Source of the DNA: Planctomycetales bacterium 71-10
GTDB taxonomy: Bacteria > Planctomycetota > Planctomycetia > Isosphaerales > Isosphaeraceae
Assembly: GCA_001898385.1 (NCBI GenBank)
Contig: MKTT01000075.1
Coordinates: 1 to 64,000, forward strand
Length of the DNA: 64,000 bases
Direction of reading: 5' to 3'
This document shows positions 35,066 to 43,807 of this stretch, piece after piece (the stretch's first letter is position 1; each line of letters starts with the position of its first letter). The position numbers were made by a program, and so were the translations under genes. The notes below the pieces were generated by a model that searched no databases, was not told the origin of the DNA, and saw only the letters and a program-made list of their open reading frames with translations.

Positions 35066-35956
35066 TCAGACGACGGTCAGGGCGCAGTCGGTGCCGGCGC
35101 CCTGGTCGTAGAAGCTCTCGATCGAGACCGTCTGGTAGGCCGGGCCGGAGAGCGGGATCCGGTCGGCGACCGCGGCGGTGTAGTCCTTGGTCTTCAGGTC
35201 GAGCGTGACGGACTTCGTCGGCGAGGTCCGGGCCCAGCCGAGCGAGACCGCCAGGGCGGTCTGGGCCTCCAGGGCGGCCCTGAAGGCGGTGGAGACGTAT
35301 TGGAGGTCGACCTGGACGTCGACGTCCCGGCCCCCGTAGTAGCAGCTGGTGATGTAGCGTTTCTCGTCCCAGGTCCCGGTGAGGATGTTGGTCACGTCGA
35401 CCGTGATCCCGCGGTAGAGCCCGATCGCCGATCCGCCGACGGTGATCAGGCCGTCGGTCTCCACGTGCTCGTAGGGCACTTCGGACGGGAAGACGTCGTC
35501 CAAAGGTTGGGCGAGGGTCGTCAGCGAAGCGTCGAGCCGCTGGGCCACCCAGCCGAGCTGGACGATGAGATAGTCCTGGTCGGCCTGCGAGACGATCTTG
35601 AGGCTCTTGACCTTGGCCCCCAGGTAGCCCTGCACCCGCACGCTGTCGAAGAAGTCGAGCGTATAGCTGCCGAGGTCGTTGGACGTCAGGTTGAACGCGG
35701 CCCCCAGCAGGACCGCCGCCTGCGTCGGGTACATGAGGGTCGTGAGCTGGCCGCCGTAGGCGGTGCGGGCGGCGACGCGCTGGCGGCGGCGGTTGCCGCC
35801 GTCGGCCGAGCGGATGATCTGGGCCAGCGGCGCGGGCCGCATGGTGAACGCGTCGTCGGCGTGCAGCCGGCACCAGGTCGCGGCGCCGGCGCCGTTCCGC
35901 ACGCCGTAGGTGGTCTCCGGCGTGATCTTCAGCCAGGATTGGGCGCCCCAGGGCAT
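35066..35956 (-). CDS. Phage tail tube protein
   Basis: The 296-residue protein (MPWGAQSWLKITPETTYGVRN) resembles the Phage_tube_2 type of tail tube protein. It opens with KITPETTYG, and a beta-sandwich follows: AYGGQLTTLMYPTQAAVLLGAAF, YTLDFFDSVRVQGYLGAKVKSLKI, GLITVGGSAIGLYRGITVDVTN and LSGPAYQTVSIESFYDQGAGTD. It should polymerise into the tail tube. Its place just before the tape measure supports this. Confidence 0.82.
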   Translation of the reverse strand: MPWGAQSWLKITPETTYGVRNGAGAATWCRLHADDAFTMRPAPLAQIIRSADGGNRRRQRVAARTAYGGQLTTLMYPTQAAVLLGAAFNLTSNDLGSYTLDFFDSVRVQGYLGAKVKSLKIVSQADQDYLIVQLGWVAQRLDASLTTLAQPLDDVFPSEVPYEHVETDGLITVGGSAIGLYRGITVDVTNILTGTWDEKRYITSCYYGGRDVDVQVDLQYVSTAFRAALEAQTALAVSLGWARTSPTKSVTLDLKTKDYTAAVADRIPLSGPAYQTVSIESFYDQGAGTDCALTVV

Positions 35957-35977
35957 GCGAGGAGTCCTTTCGGTCGG

Positions 35978-36493
35978 TCAGGGGGTGTTGACGTGGAGGG
36001 TGCAGGTCAGCGTGCCGGTCGCGGTGGCGAACCGGACGACCTGGTCGTCGGCCGCGTCCTTGACCACGACGCCGAACCCGGGCCTGGTGAGGGTGGGCTT
36101 GATGATGCCCGCGTCGTGGAAGAACGACCGGCGGGCGTCGCGCAGCTCGACGGTCTTCCCCGGCCAGAGGGCCCGGCGGACGGCGGCCCAGAGGTTCAAG
36201 AGCTGGTCGACGTCGCTGCCGATCACGGCGGCCTCGATCGTCAGCTCGCAGGCCAGCTCGTGCTGCCCCTGGTTCGTCCAGCCCGACGTGCAGCCCGTGG
36301 GCGTGATCCGCAGGTAGGGGCAGTTGGCGACCGTCGGCTCGTCGACGTCGGCGACGTCGCCGGTCCAGGCGTGCATCGTCACGCCGCAGGCCCGGAGCGT
36401 GGGGTCGTCGGCCAGGACCTGCACCACGGCGCGCAGGGCGATCGTCTCCTCCGCGGGGGGGAGCGGGAGCTTGGGCGAGCCGATTTCCGACAT
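35978..36493 (-). CDS. Tail completion/terminator-like phage protein
   Basis: The 171-residue protein (MSEIGSPKLPLPPAEETIALRAVVQVLADDPTLRACGVTMHAW) has N-terminal helices followed by beta strands: YLRITPTGCTSGWTNQGQHELACELTIEAAVIG, then LLNLWAAVRRALWPG. The layout and its place before the tube gene resemble tail terminator/completion proteins of siphoviruses. No diagnostic motif. Confidence 0.6.
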   Translation of the reverse strand: MSEIGSPKLPLPPAEETIALRAVVQVLADDPTLRACGVTMHAWTGDVADVDEPTVANCPYLRITPTGCTSGWTNQGQHELACELTIEAAVIGSDVDQLLNLWAAVRRALWPGKTVELRDARRSFFHDAGIIKPTLTRPGFGVVVKDAADDQVVRFATATGTLTCTLHVNTP

Positions 36494-36496
36494 GGG

Positions 36497-37039
36497 TCAG
36501 GCTTCCTTGAGCTTCCGGCGGACGAAGGCTTGCAGCATCGACCGGGCCTGACGCTCGGTGTCGGGCCGGACGTGGGCCAGGTCGCGGACGGGCAATCTCC
36601 CCTCGCCGCGGAAGTGGCAGGGGAGGAAGGGCCGACCGGCGGGGTCCAGGACGTTCTTCCACGCGCCGTAGGCGACCCAGGCCCGGTCGGAGAGCCGCTG
36701 GTGGGCGGTGACGAAGTTCTTGATCGACCGCGAATCCTTCCGCCGCGGCGCCAGGGCCGGCCCGTCCATCGTCCGGTACCAGGACGTCGTCGGGTTGTCG
36801 TTCGGTCGGTTGAGGATGACGAACGTCGCGGAGATCCGCCGCTTGGGAGGCTTCGGCCGGTATTTGACCGGCGTGATGGGCCGGCCGTAGCCGTCGATCC
36901 CGGCGAGGATCCCCGCCTCGTTGTCGCGGTCGAGGAGGTCCTCCCAGTCCAGCAGCAGCCCCGTCATGTCGAGCGCGGAGAGCGAGCCCGCCTTGCGGAT
37001 GAGGCGGTCGAGTCCGGTCGTGATGAGCTTCGCGGGCAC
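36497..37039 (-). CDS. Head-tail joining/HK97 gp10-like protein
   Basis: The 180-residue protein begins MPAKLITTGLDRLIRKAGSLSALDMTGLLLDWEDLL. It contains GYGRPITPVKYRPKPPKRRI and a C-terminal RPDTERQARSMLQAFVRRKL. The basic 'IMPVK-RP' middle and helical ends are like virion morphogenesis (gpG/HK97 gp10) proteins that join head and tail. The assignment is mostly positional. Confidence 0.55.
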   Translation of the reverse strand: MPAKLITTGLDRLIRKAGSLSALDMTGLLLDWEDLLDRDNEAGILAGIDGYGRPITPVKYRPKPPKRRISATFVILNRPNDNPTTSWYRTMDGPALAPRRKDSRSIKNFVTAHQRLSDRAWVAYGAWKNVLDPAGRPFLPCHFRGEGRLPVRDLAHVRPDTERQARSMLQAFVRRKLKEA

Positions 37040-37040
37040 G

Positions 37041-37232
37041 TCAGGGCTTGGGAGGGGTCTCGGGCTCGGGCCTGGGTTCGAAGCGGATCCCGCCGTCGCC
37101 GGGGTACGGCTCGCGGTGGTCGGCTTCCATGACGAGGATGGGGCCGGGGATGCCGCGCGGGAACGCGGCGCAGGTCCACCGCCGGTCGTCGACGAAGTGC
37201 CGGCATCGGAGGCAGATGGGATCGACGGTCAC
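37041..37232 (-). CDS. Small Cys-containing phage protein
   Basis: The 63-residue protein starts at GTG 37232, overlapping the upstream stop (GTGA), which decides the start. It reads VTVDPICLRCRHFVDDRRWTCAAFPRGIP, with CLRC-x9-C as a possible metal site, and ends FEPRPEPETPPKP. Small proteins of this pattern are common in phage head-tail blocks; role unknown. Confidence 0.62.
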   Translation of the reverse strand: MTVDPICLRCRHFVDDRRWTCAAFPRGIPGPILVMEADHREPYPGDGGIRFEPRPEPETPPKP

Positions 37233-38569
37233 GGCCGGACGCCCCCGAGCTTGTCGTAATACTCCAGGATCTCCTCGGGAAGTGTACGCCCGGCCCGAAG
37301 CATCGCATACACCTCGGCCACGAACTCCTTGCGCTGGGTCGCCGCGTAGCGGGAGACGTGGCGGACGATCGCCTCGCGGAGGGAATCCCGGACCGGCAAG
37401 CCGGTCATGGCGGCGTAGTCCGCCAGGCCGAGCGCGTGGCGGTGGGCCCGGTGGCCCAGCTCGTGGTGGACGACGTCGGCGTAGGAGTCGCCCACCCACC
37501 AGCCGGTCTCGCGCATCCGGGTCAGCTCCGCGGGGTCCGACCAGGTCGTCGCGAACGGGTTGATCCAGATCGTGTCGGAGACGGCCTCGTAGGCGGCCGG
37601 GACGTTGGGGACCCTCTTCCCCAGGTATTTGTCCGCCGCCTTCCGGTCGAGGACGACGACCTTCGCTCCCAGCGAGCGGGCCAGGCGGGCGGCGTCGGCG
37701 GGCGTCCGGACGACGGCCGGGGCCGGCGGGGGCTTCGGGGCCGCCTTGGGCCGGGGCTTCGCCGGCGGGGCGGCGGGCGGCGGCCCGGGGGGCGGCGACG
37801 GCCGCAGGCCCAGCCTCGCCCGCTCGGCGGCCCGCTCGGCCCGCCCGCGGAACCCGCTGAACGAGCCGTCGGCGATCCCCCGGCGGATCGACGCGGCCGA
37901 GCCGCCCTGGAGCGTGTAGACGTCGCCGTTGATCTCGACCTGGCCGATGCGGCGGTTGGCCTTGGGGATCGCGTTCGCGGGATTCTTCGGGACGTAGGGC
38001 GGGACGCGGTCCACCAGGAATTTCGGCCGGCCGTCGGGATACGTCGGCGTCGCGGCCGTCGGGGTCGTCGCCCGGCCGGCGAGGTAGTCCTCCCACCAGG
38101 CGGCGGCCCGGCGCCGGGCCTCGGCGAGCGACGCCGGCGAGAGGCCGATCACGTCGCGGACCGGGACGCCGTCCCCCTTGCGGTGGATCTGGAGGATGCG
38201 GCCCCAGGGCTTCCCGGTGTGGGGGTCGACGAGCCAGCCGAAGATCGCGCCGTCGGGGGTCGCCTCGCCGACGAACAGCGACCGCGTCCGGCTGAGGCCG
38301 TGGGCCGGCTGGAGCGCGGGGCCGACCGGGTCGGCCGGGCCCATCGCTGATCGCCGGTGCGCGATCGTCGCCGCGGCCAGGGGGGCCATCTCGCGGCCGA
38401 AGCGGTCCAGGCCCCGGGCCAGCTCGCGGGCCTTGGTCTCCTTGGCGAACTCGACGAAGGCCCGCCAGTAGGCGAGGCGGTCCGCGGCGTCCGCGGCGCG
38501 CACCGAGGCCGGCTCGCCGCCGGAGACCCGGAATCGGGCCGGTCGCGGGATCGTCGTCGGGGAGGCCAT
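37229..38569 (-). CDS. Phage metallopeptidase-domain protein (HExxH)
   Basis: The 446-residue protein starts at ATG 38569, one base into the stop of the gene before it. The N-terminal 250 residues are helical with KPWGRILQIHRKGDGVPVRDVIGLSPASLAEARRRAAAWWEDYL, similar to phage head-morphogenesis proteins. A Pro/Ala linker (residues 257-290) leads to a C-terminal zinc-peptidase-like domain with VVHHELGH (HELGH, residues 369-373). No third ligand can be assigned safely. It may process virion proteins or aid entry. The frame continues upstream of ATG 38569 only as shadow. Confidence 0.75.
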   Translation of the reverse strand: MASPTTIPRPARFRVSGGEPASVRAADAADRLAYWRAFVEFAKETKARELARGLDRFGREMAPLAAATIAHRRSAMGPADPVGPALQPAHGLSRTRSLFVGEATPDGAIFGWLVDPHTGKPWGRILQIHRKGDGVPVRDVIGLSPASLAEARRRAAAWWEDYLAGRATTPTAATPTYPDGRPKFLVDRVPPYVPKNPANAIPKANRRIGQVEINGDVYTLQGGSAASIRRGIADGSFSGFRGRAERAAERARLGLRPSPPPGPPPAAPPAKPRPKAAPKPPPAPAVVRTPADAARLARSLGAKVVVLDRKAADKYLGKRVPNVPAAYEAVSDTIWINPFATTWSDPAELTRMRETGWWVGDSYADVVHHELGHRAHRHALGLADYAAMTGLPVRDSLREAIVRHVSRYAATQRKEFVAEVYAMLRAGRTLPEEILEYYDKLGGVRP

Positions 38570-39405
38570 CAGGTGAAGAGGGTGTTGGTCGCGGCGAGGG
38601 GGATGTAGAGGTCGGGCCGGCCGTCGCCGTCGAGGTCGATCGCGACGGACGACATGCCGTCCAGCTCGTCCTCGGCGAGCCGGGAGTACCAGCCGGCCCG
38701 GCCGGCGTGCTGGGGGTTGACGCCGACCTGGGCCCGGGCGACCAGCTCGACGGCCTTGTAGGTGCAGGCCAGGGCGACCTGGGGCGTCACGAGGAGCCTG
38801 TCGGCGGCGAGCCAGTCGAGGACGATCGTCGACGGCCCGAGCGGCCGGCGGGGGACGCCCCACGCCAGCGCGGCGGCCGAGTGCTCGCCGTAGATCCCCA
38901 GGCCGCCGGCCCGGTAGTTCGCGGCGACGATCGCGTCGAGCCAGTTGCGGGCCTTGACCCGCTGCCGCAGGAACCTCGCCTGGTCGTCGCGGGCCTGGAG
39001 GTGGGCGAGCCAGGGGGCCTCCTCGACCATCAGCTCGTAGGAGCCGTAGGGGGCGATGGAGGCCGTGGCGTCGGCGACCGGGGACGGCGTGACCTCCAGC
39101 GTGCCGTCGAGGAGGGCCGCGACGGCGTCGCCCCGCGTCGCCGTCGCCCGGAGGCGGTAGCGGCCCGGCTCCAGCGCCGCGGACGCCGCGGCGGCCAGCG
39201 ACAGCCGCCAGGTCCCGGACGGGGCGTCGAGCCAGCTCGCCGTCGGCCCGCCGGCGATCGGGGCCGTCGAGCCGCCGGGCCAGAGCGTCGCCGAGAGGGC
39301 GTCGCTCGCCAGGAAGACGGAGACCGCGTCGCCGTCGTAGTCGGCGGCGACGAAGTCGCGGACGAGCGACGCGCCGCGGGGGACGGTCAGTGCGATTCCG
39401 GCCAT
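38569..39405 (-). CDS. Head-tail region protein with terminal DxDxDG motif
   Basis: The 278-residue protein has a beta-rich N-terminal domain (TVPRGASLVRDFVAADYDGDAVSVFLAS, RYRLRATATRGDAV). A helical middle follows (YGSYELMVEEAPWLAHLQARDDQARFLRQRVKARNWLDAIVAANY), and the C-terminus has VAIDLDGDGRPDLYIPLAATNT, an EF/FG-GAP-like calcium motif. Position between fibre-like and metallopeptidase genes suggests a head-tail adaptor or decoration role, but the family is not recognised. Confidence 0.65.
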   Translation of the reverse strand: MAGIALTVPRGASLVRDFVAADYDGDAVSVFLASDALSATLWPGGSTAPIAGGPTASWLDAPSGTWRLSLAAAASAALEPGRYRLRATATRGDAVAALLDGTLEVTPSPVADATASIAPYGSYELMVEEAPWLAHLQARDDQARFLRQRVKARNWLDAIVAANYRAGGLGIYGEHSAAALAWGVPRRPLGPSTIVLDWLAADRLLVTPQVALACTYKAVELVARAQVGVNPQHAGRAGWYSRLAEDELDGMSSVAIDLDGDGRPDLYIPLAATNTLFT

Positions 39406-39415
39406 GCGGGTCCCG

Positions 39416-39604
39416 TCAGGTCGAGGGGGTCGGGTCGAGGATCTTCGCGCGGCTCGGGTCGACCGCCCCGAACGCGGCGGCGGCCGGCGCCGTCGGCAGG
39501 CTCAGGATCGGCGGCGCGACGAGCGCCGGGGCCGGGGGCGTCGGCGACGCCCCGAGCGAGCCGAACGGGGCGAGCGAGCCGTAGGGGCGGAGGGCGCCGA
39601 ACAC
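39416..39604 (-). CDS. Small Pro/Ala-rich phage protein
   Basis: The 62-residue frame starts at GTG 39604, preceded by GAGGAG at about 9 bases. It reads (V)FGALRPYGSLAPFGSLGASPTPPAPALVAPPI, a repeat-like Gly/Ser/Pro sequence. The good ribosome site and tight spacing to both neighbours argue for a real gene. Function unknown. Confidence 0.55.
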   Translation of the reverse strand: MFGALRPYGSLAPFGSLGASPTPPAPALVAPPILSLPTAPAAAAFGAVDPSRAKILDPTPST

Positions 39605-39607
39605 GGG

Positions 39608-40087
39608 TCAAGGCTCCTCGTCGTCGGGGACCAGTTCGCCGGCGAAGAAATCTGCGGCCATCTGAGCGAACCTGGCCCCCATGGCCTCGATCTCGGCCGC
39701 CAGGGTGGAGAAGACTTCCGAGTAGCCGGGGATGCGAGGGCGGATCAGCGGTGCGGGCCCGAACGTGGGTTCGACGGCAGGCGCGAGGACGGCGGGCTCG
39801 CCGGTCTCGGGGTCGGGGTCGCCGTAGACGGGCGGGACGTAGGCGGACAACTGCTCGGGCTGGCCGTAGACGGCGGGCTGCTCCTCGGGCTCGATCGGAT
39901 AGACCTCGACCTTGATCGGGCCCGCGCCGGGGACCGTCCAGGCGTCGGCCCGGAAGAACTCCCAGGTGATCGCCGCCCGCCTCTTGCCGTGATCGAAGGC
40001 GTGCAGCCGCTGCCACGCCATGGCCTCGATCAACTCGCTGGGCTTCGACGGGTCGGGGATCGAGACCCGGATGAATTTAGACGCCAT
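39608..40087 (-). CDS. Hypothetical structural phage protein
   Basis: The 159-residue protein starts at ATG 40087 (MASKFIRVSIPDPSKPSELIEAMAWQRLHAFDHGK). Residues 60-125 are Pro/Glu-rich; the C-terminal 30 are helical and acidic (AAEIEAMGARFAQMAADFFAG). No family is recognised. Confidence 0.65.
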   Translation of the reverse strand: MASKFIRVSIPDPSKPSELIEAMAWQRLHAFDHGKRRAAITWEFFRADAWTVPGAGPIKVEVYPIEPEEQPAVYGQPEQLSAYVPPVYGDPDPETGEPAVLAPAVEPTFGPAPLIRPRIPGYSEVFSTLAAEIEAMGARFAQMAADFFAGELVPDDEEP

Positions 40088-40097
40088 GGCGCGATCC

Positions 40098-40685
40098 TCA
40101 GTAGGCGAAGCTGCCGACCGCACCGGCCGGCGGGACGCCCGCGCAGTGCGGGGACCAGGGATCGATGAAGATCCCCTGGAGCGGGGCGAGGGAACTGGAA
40201 TTGCCGCGAGAGAAGCGGAAGACGACCGACCCCGTGAAGGCCGCGAGGACCCAATAGGAGCTGTACTGGAAAGCATTGGCCTTGGTGTAGGCGCCGAGGA
40301 CGGTCGCCCCGTCCATCACGTCGACGACCGACGTCCGGTTCGGGGCGGACGGGTCCATGCAATAGACCTGGGCCAGGTGCCACGCCGAATCGGTCGCGGA
40401 CACGGTGCAGGTCATGTAGCCGGCCGTGTTGATGTACCAGCCCCCGTAAGATCGGGCCGTCCCGGCCTTGTTGGTGAGGGCGTAGCCGTCGGCCATCGTC
40501 GGCGAATAGCCGGCGATCCAGGACAAGCCGGTCTGCCCCGAGATCGCGATCGCGTAGCCGGCCGGGATGTCGTTCCAGTCGGCGGGGGTCGCGTCGCCCG
40601 CGGCCATCCGGACCGCCTGGCGGCCCCTCGCGCCGATCCAGTCGCCGTCGCGATAGTTGTCGACGCCGAGGTACACCGCGCCCAT
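40098..40685 (-). CDS. Fibre-associated beta-sandwich protein, possible carbohydrate binding
   Basis: The 195-residue protein starts at ATG 40685 within the stop of the fibre-like gene (TGATG). The C-terminal pattern VVDVMDGATVLGAYTKANAFQYSSYWVLAAFTGSVVFRFSRGNSSSLAPLQGIFIDPW resembles jelly-roll modules attached to secreted glycan-active proteins, which end in 'G-V-R-NSG-A-VSGIFF'-like strands. Adjacent to a fibre gene, it may form the receptor-binding tip. Similarity judged by eye. Confidence 0.65.
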   Translation of the reverse strand: MGAVYLGVDNYRDGDWIGARGRQAVRMAAGDATPADWNDIPAGYAIAISGQTGLSWIAGYSPTMADGYALTNKAGTARSYGGWYINTAGYMTCTVSATDSAWHLAQVYCMDPSAPNRTSVVDVMDGATVLGAYTKANAFQYSSYWVLAAFTGSVVFRFSRGNSSSLAPLQGIFIDPWSPHCAGVPPAGAVGSFAY

Positions 40686-41878
40686 CAGCGGTTCCTCCGG
40701 CCGTGCTTGATGTAGACCTCCACCGATTGGACGCCCGTGCCCGGCGCCGGCGACGATGCGCAGGAGGCCGCGAAGACGTCGCCCTTGGCGATCGCGAGGT
40801 CGGATATCGAGCCGGCCGCGATCGTCACGACGGCGGTGTTTGAGGCGACGACGGCTTGTGTGGCGATGGTCGTGCCGTTTTTCGTGACGACCAGCGTGAA
40901 CCCGCCCGACGCTCCGTTGACGTTGGCCTTGATGAGGATTTCGAGGATCTTCCCGGGCCACGTCGCGATCCGCGACGCCGAGGCCCCGGCGGCCAGGTCG
41001 ACGCCGGACGCCAGCAGGTACGACAGGTCGTAGCCGCCGGCGTTGCCGTCGGCGTCGACGCCCGACGCCTGGACCCCCAGCGTGTTCAGGTGCTTGAGCT
41101 GGTCGCCGGAGCCGCTGGACTGCGTGCTCTTGTCCACGAGGGTCTGGGCCCCCGTGAGCGCGACGTAGGACGCGAGGGCCGACGACAGGCCCGAGGGTGA
41201 GACGTAGTCCGTCCCGGCGACGGCCTGACTGACGGCCGTCCCGTTGCCCTTCAGGATTCCGACGATCGAGCACGTCAGGGTGATGGCGGGCGTCGTCGTC
41301 GCGTTGGCCACGGACCCGCCCAGGCCGTTGGCCGAGGCCACCGACACCGTCGTGACGGTCCCGGAGCCGCCCCCGCCGCCCGCGTACTGCGGGATGTTGA
41401 GCGTCGAGCCGACCAGCGTGGCCGCGCCGCTCGTCCCGGTGGTGGTGAGCGTGAGCGAGCCCTGTTTGCCGGCGAGGCCGGCGTTCAGGGCCGCCGTGGT
41501 CGCATAATCCCCGAGCGTCGTCGCCAGGGCCGTCGAGGTGACGCACGTCGCGATCGCCGCCCACAGCGCGGCTTCGTCGGCGGCGAGCGGGACGCAGGCG
41601 GCGACGTCGCCGACCTGGACGGCCGGGTCGACGTAGCCGGGGACGTTGCCCGCGCACGTCAGGGCGTCCCCCGAGACGCCGGTCACGAGGACGGCGCCCT
41701 GGAGGGCCTCCGAGCCGGCCGGCCCGCGGAAGATAGCCACCGGCATCGGCGACGACGGGGTCGGGTTGGCGGCGGCGAACGCCGCCCCCTTCCCCGTCGC
41801 GAGCGTCAGCGTCGGGCCGCCGGCCGCCCGGGCGAGCGCGGCCGGCCCGACGGCGGCGTCGGCGTGGACGTAGGCCAC
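40685..41878 (-). CDS. Tail/head fibre-like protein
   Basis: The 397-residue protein is Ala/Gly/Thr/Ser-rich. It contains GSGTVTTVSVASANGLGGSVANATTTPAITLTCSIVGILKGNGTAVSQAV, a module found repeatedly in phage tail fibres. Before it are short helical repeats (TTLGDYATTAALNAGLAGKQGSLTL). The C-terminal 150 residues are a beta domain (VNGASGGFTLVVTKNGTTIATQAVV). It lies directly after the coat gene, so it may be a capsid fibre rather than a tail fibre. Confidence 0.72.
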   Translation of the reverse strand: MAYVHADAAVGPAALARAAGGPTLTLATGKGAAFAAANPTPSSPMPVAIFRGPAGSEALQGAVLVTGVSGDALTCAGNVPGYVDPAVQVGDVAACVPLAADEAALWAAIATCVTSTALATTLGDYATTAALNAGLAGKQGSLTLTTTGTSGAATLVGSTLNIPQYAGGGGGSGTVTTVSVASANGLGGSVANATTTPAITLTCSIVGILKGNGTAVSQAVAGTDYVSPSGLSSALASYVALTGAQTLVDKSTQSSGSGDQLKHLNTLGVQASGVDADGNAGGYDLSYLLASGVDLAAGASASRIATWPGKILEILIKANVNGASGGFTLVVTKNGTTIATQAVVASNTAVVTIAAGSISDLAIAKGDVFAASCASSPAPGTGVQSVEVYIKHGRRNR

Positions 41879-41888
41879 GGTTCGGCCC

Positions 41889-43025
41889 TCAGCTCTGGAT
41901 CAGGATCCCGAAGTCCGGGCGGATGACGGCGGCGACCATCGCGTAGTCGAGCGTCATCAGCCAGCCGGCCTTCAGGTGCTGGTAGGAGAGCATCAGGCGG
42001 AACGGCAGCCCCTGGATCATCACCAGGCGGCTCTGGACGGAGCCGTTGTTGACCAACTCCAGCGGGCGGACGGCCAGCGCGATCGCGTACTTGTTCATCG
42101 CGACCGACGTGTACGTGACGCGCTGGTAGGTCTTCCCGGAGCCGGTCGTGCCGGCGTAGCCCTGCGAGAGGACCAGGGCGGTGTCGGACGTCACGGCCTC
42201 GACGCGGTAGTAGGCCGTGTCGGTCGCGACCTTGATCCAGGAGCCGACCGGGGCCTGGGTGGTGAAGGCGGTTCCGGTCCCCGTGACGGCCGTCGAGCCG
42301 TTGGTGACGGCGATCGTGCCGGTCAGGTTGGCGGTGGTCGAGGTCGGCATCTGCTGGTCGACCTTGCGCGTGTAGTTGAACGCCGGGGGCGTGCCCGGGC
42401 CGTCGGCGGCGTTCTGCCGCGTCTGGTTGGCGATCACCGCCCCGACCAGGTTCTCCTGGTACCAGTTGGAGTCGGTGAGCATGTTGCGGTGGACGTTGTT
42501 GTGGACCACCAGGGAGCAGGACGCGGGGTCCTGGACGGGGACCTTGGCGCCGGTGAGGACGTCCCAGGCGTTGGCGGCCGTGCCGATCGGGATCGACGCC
42601 GGCGTCGCCGACTGGAGCGCGGGGTACGCGTTGAAGTTGCCCGCGGTCAGCAGGGCCGCGATGGCGCCGTTGGCGTACTCGCAGGCCCGCTTGTAGCAGG
42701 GGTCGATGAACTGGTCGAGGATGTCGGTCGCGGTCTGGAACTGCTCGAAGTCCCGGACGAGGATCGCCTTGCCCGGGCGCTGGCCCCAGGCCATGTCGAC
42801 GTAGCCGGGGTTGAGGTCCTCGGGGGTCCAGTCGTTGTTGGCCTGGTCCGTCATGGCCGCGACGTCCGGGAAGTAGATCCGGATGGTCTGGCCCTGTCGG
42901 GCCACGGCGGGGCGGACGTCGAGGTAGACGGAGCCGAGGAGGCCGAGGCGTGCGACCTTGGCCTTGTTGTAGTCGCCTGCGGCGGCGGTGAGCCGCTCCA
43001 GGAATCCGGTGATCGTGTTGGCCAC
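41889..43025 (-). CDS. Major coat protein, P22-like, with inserted beta-domain
   Basis: The 378-residue protein starts at GTG 43025 with AGGA 8 bases upstream. The N-terminal FLERLTAAAGDYNKAKVARLGLLGSVYLDV, GQTIRIYFPDVAAM and the C-terminal MNKYAIALAVRPLELV...GLPFRLMLSYQHLKAGWLMTLDYAMVAAVIRPDFGILIQ follow the P22 coat pattern. Residues about 234-303 (TGTIAVTNGSTAVTGTGTAF...VLSQGYAGTTGSGKTYQ) are a beta module commonly seen in phage appendage proteins, here placed inside the coat. A scaffold gene precedes it. Confidence 0.87.
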   Translation of the reverse strand: MANTITGFLERLTAAAGDYNKAKVARLGLLGSVYLDVRPAVARQGQTIRIYFPDVAAMTDQANNDWTPEDLNPGYVDMAWGQRPGKAILVRDFEQFQTATDILDQFIDPCYKRACEYANGAIAALLTAGNFNAYPALQSATPASIPIGTAANAWDVLTGAKVPVQDPASCSLVVHNNVHRNMLTDSNWYQENLVGAVIANQTRQNAADGPGTPPAFNYTRKVDQQMPTSTTANLTGTIAVTNGSTAVTGTGTAFTTQAPVGSWIKVATDTAYYRVEAVTSDTALVLSQGYAGTTGSGKTYQRVTYTSVAMNKYAIALAVRPLELVNNGSVQSRLVMIQGLPFRLMLSYQHLKAGWLMTLDYAMVAAVIRPDFGILIQS

Positions 43026-43144
43026 GGGCGAGTCCTATGTGCTCGCCGACCGGGCCCGGGGAGGGCCCTCGGCGGCCGGGGGGCCGCGGGATGGGATGGG
43101 CGGTGCGAGACGGGCGACGCCCCCGCGTCGGCCCTCGGCGGCGG

Positions 43145-43804
43145 TCAGACCTCGCCGCGTGCGACCCGCTCGGAGGCGGCCGCGCTGATCTTCTCGAAGT
43201 TGTTGAAGCTGTAGACGGGGTCGGAGAGCTGGTCGTCGGTGAACTTCGGGGCGGTCGTCGTCGAGCCCCCCTGCCCGTAGGCCGGGCCGGGCTTCGGGGC
43301 CGGCGGCGGCGTGGTCGTCGTCGAGCCGTCGGCGGGCGGGGGCGCCCCGGCCTCGGCCTCGCCGAACAGGTACCCGCGCTTGCCCTTCTGGTCGGCGATG
43401 GCCTGCTTCATGGCGGCCTCGTCGACGGCGTCGGCCTCGGGCTTCCAGCCGGAGAGCTGGTAGAGGTCGTCGGTCGCGCCCGGCTTCACGCCGGCCTCGC
43501 CGGCGAGCCGGTCGAACACGGCGCGATGCTTCAGGCCGCGCAGCTGGGCCGTCAGCTCCTCGACCTTCCTCGCCGAGGTCGACCCGTCGGCCTTCTCGCG
43601 GAGGGTCGTCACCTCGGACGTGAGGCCGTCGACCTGCGTCTTGAGGCCGTCGGCCCGGATCTTCTCCTGGTTGTACTTCTCCAGGTAGCCGCGGGCCTTG
43701 GCGGCGAGGCGGGCGATGGTGCCCGCGTTCTCGGCGCGGCGGGGGCGTTCAGAGCCGCCGCCGGCGGCGTCGGCGTTGGGGTTGAGCAGCAGTCGGGGGA
43801 ACAT
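43145..43804 (-). CDS. Phage scaffolding protein
   Basis: The 219-residue protein has a central coiled coil (residues 30-95, AKARGYLEKYNQEKIRADGLKTQVDGLTSEVTTLREKADG) and Pro/Thr-rich linkers. The C-terminal segment is helical (DPVYSFNNFEKISAAASERVARGEV). Position between portal and coat genes and the coiled coil fit a capsid scaffold. The 119-base gap to the coat gene has a GC-rich hairpin and no gene. Confidence 0.78.
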   Translation of the reverse strand: MFPRLLLNPNADAAGGGSERPRRAENAGTIARLAAKARGYLEKYNQEKIRADGLKTQVDGLTSEVTTLREKADGSTSARKVEELTAQLRGLKHRAVFDRLAGEAGVKPGATDDLYQLSGWKPEADAVDEAAMKQAIADQKGKRGYLFGEAEAGAPPPADGSTTTTPPPAPKPGPAYGQGGSTTTAPKFTDDQLSDPVYSFNNFEKISAAASERVARGEV

Positions 43805-43807
43805 CGG

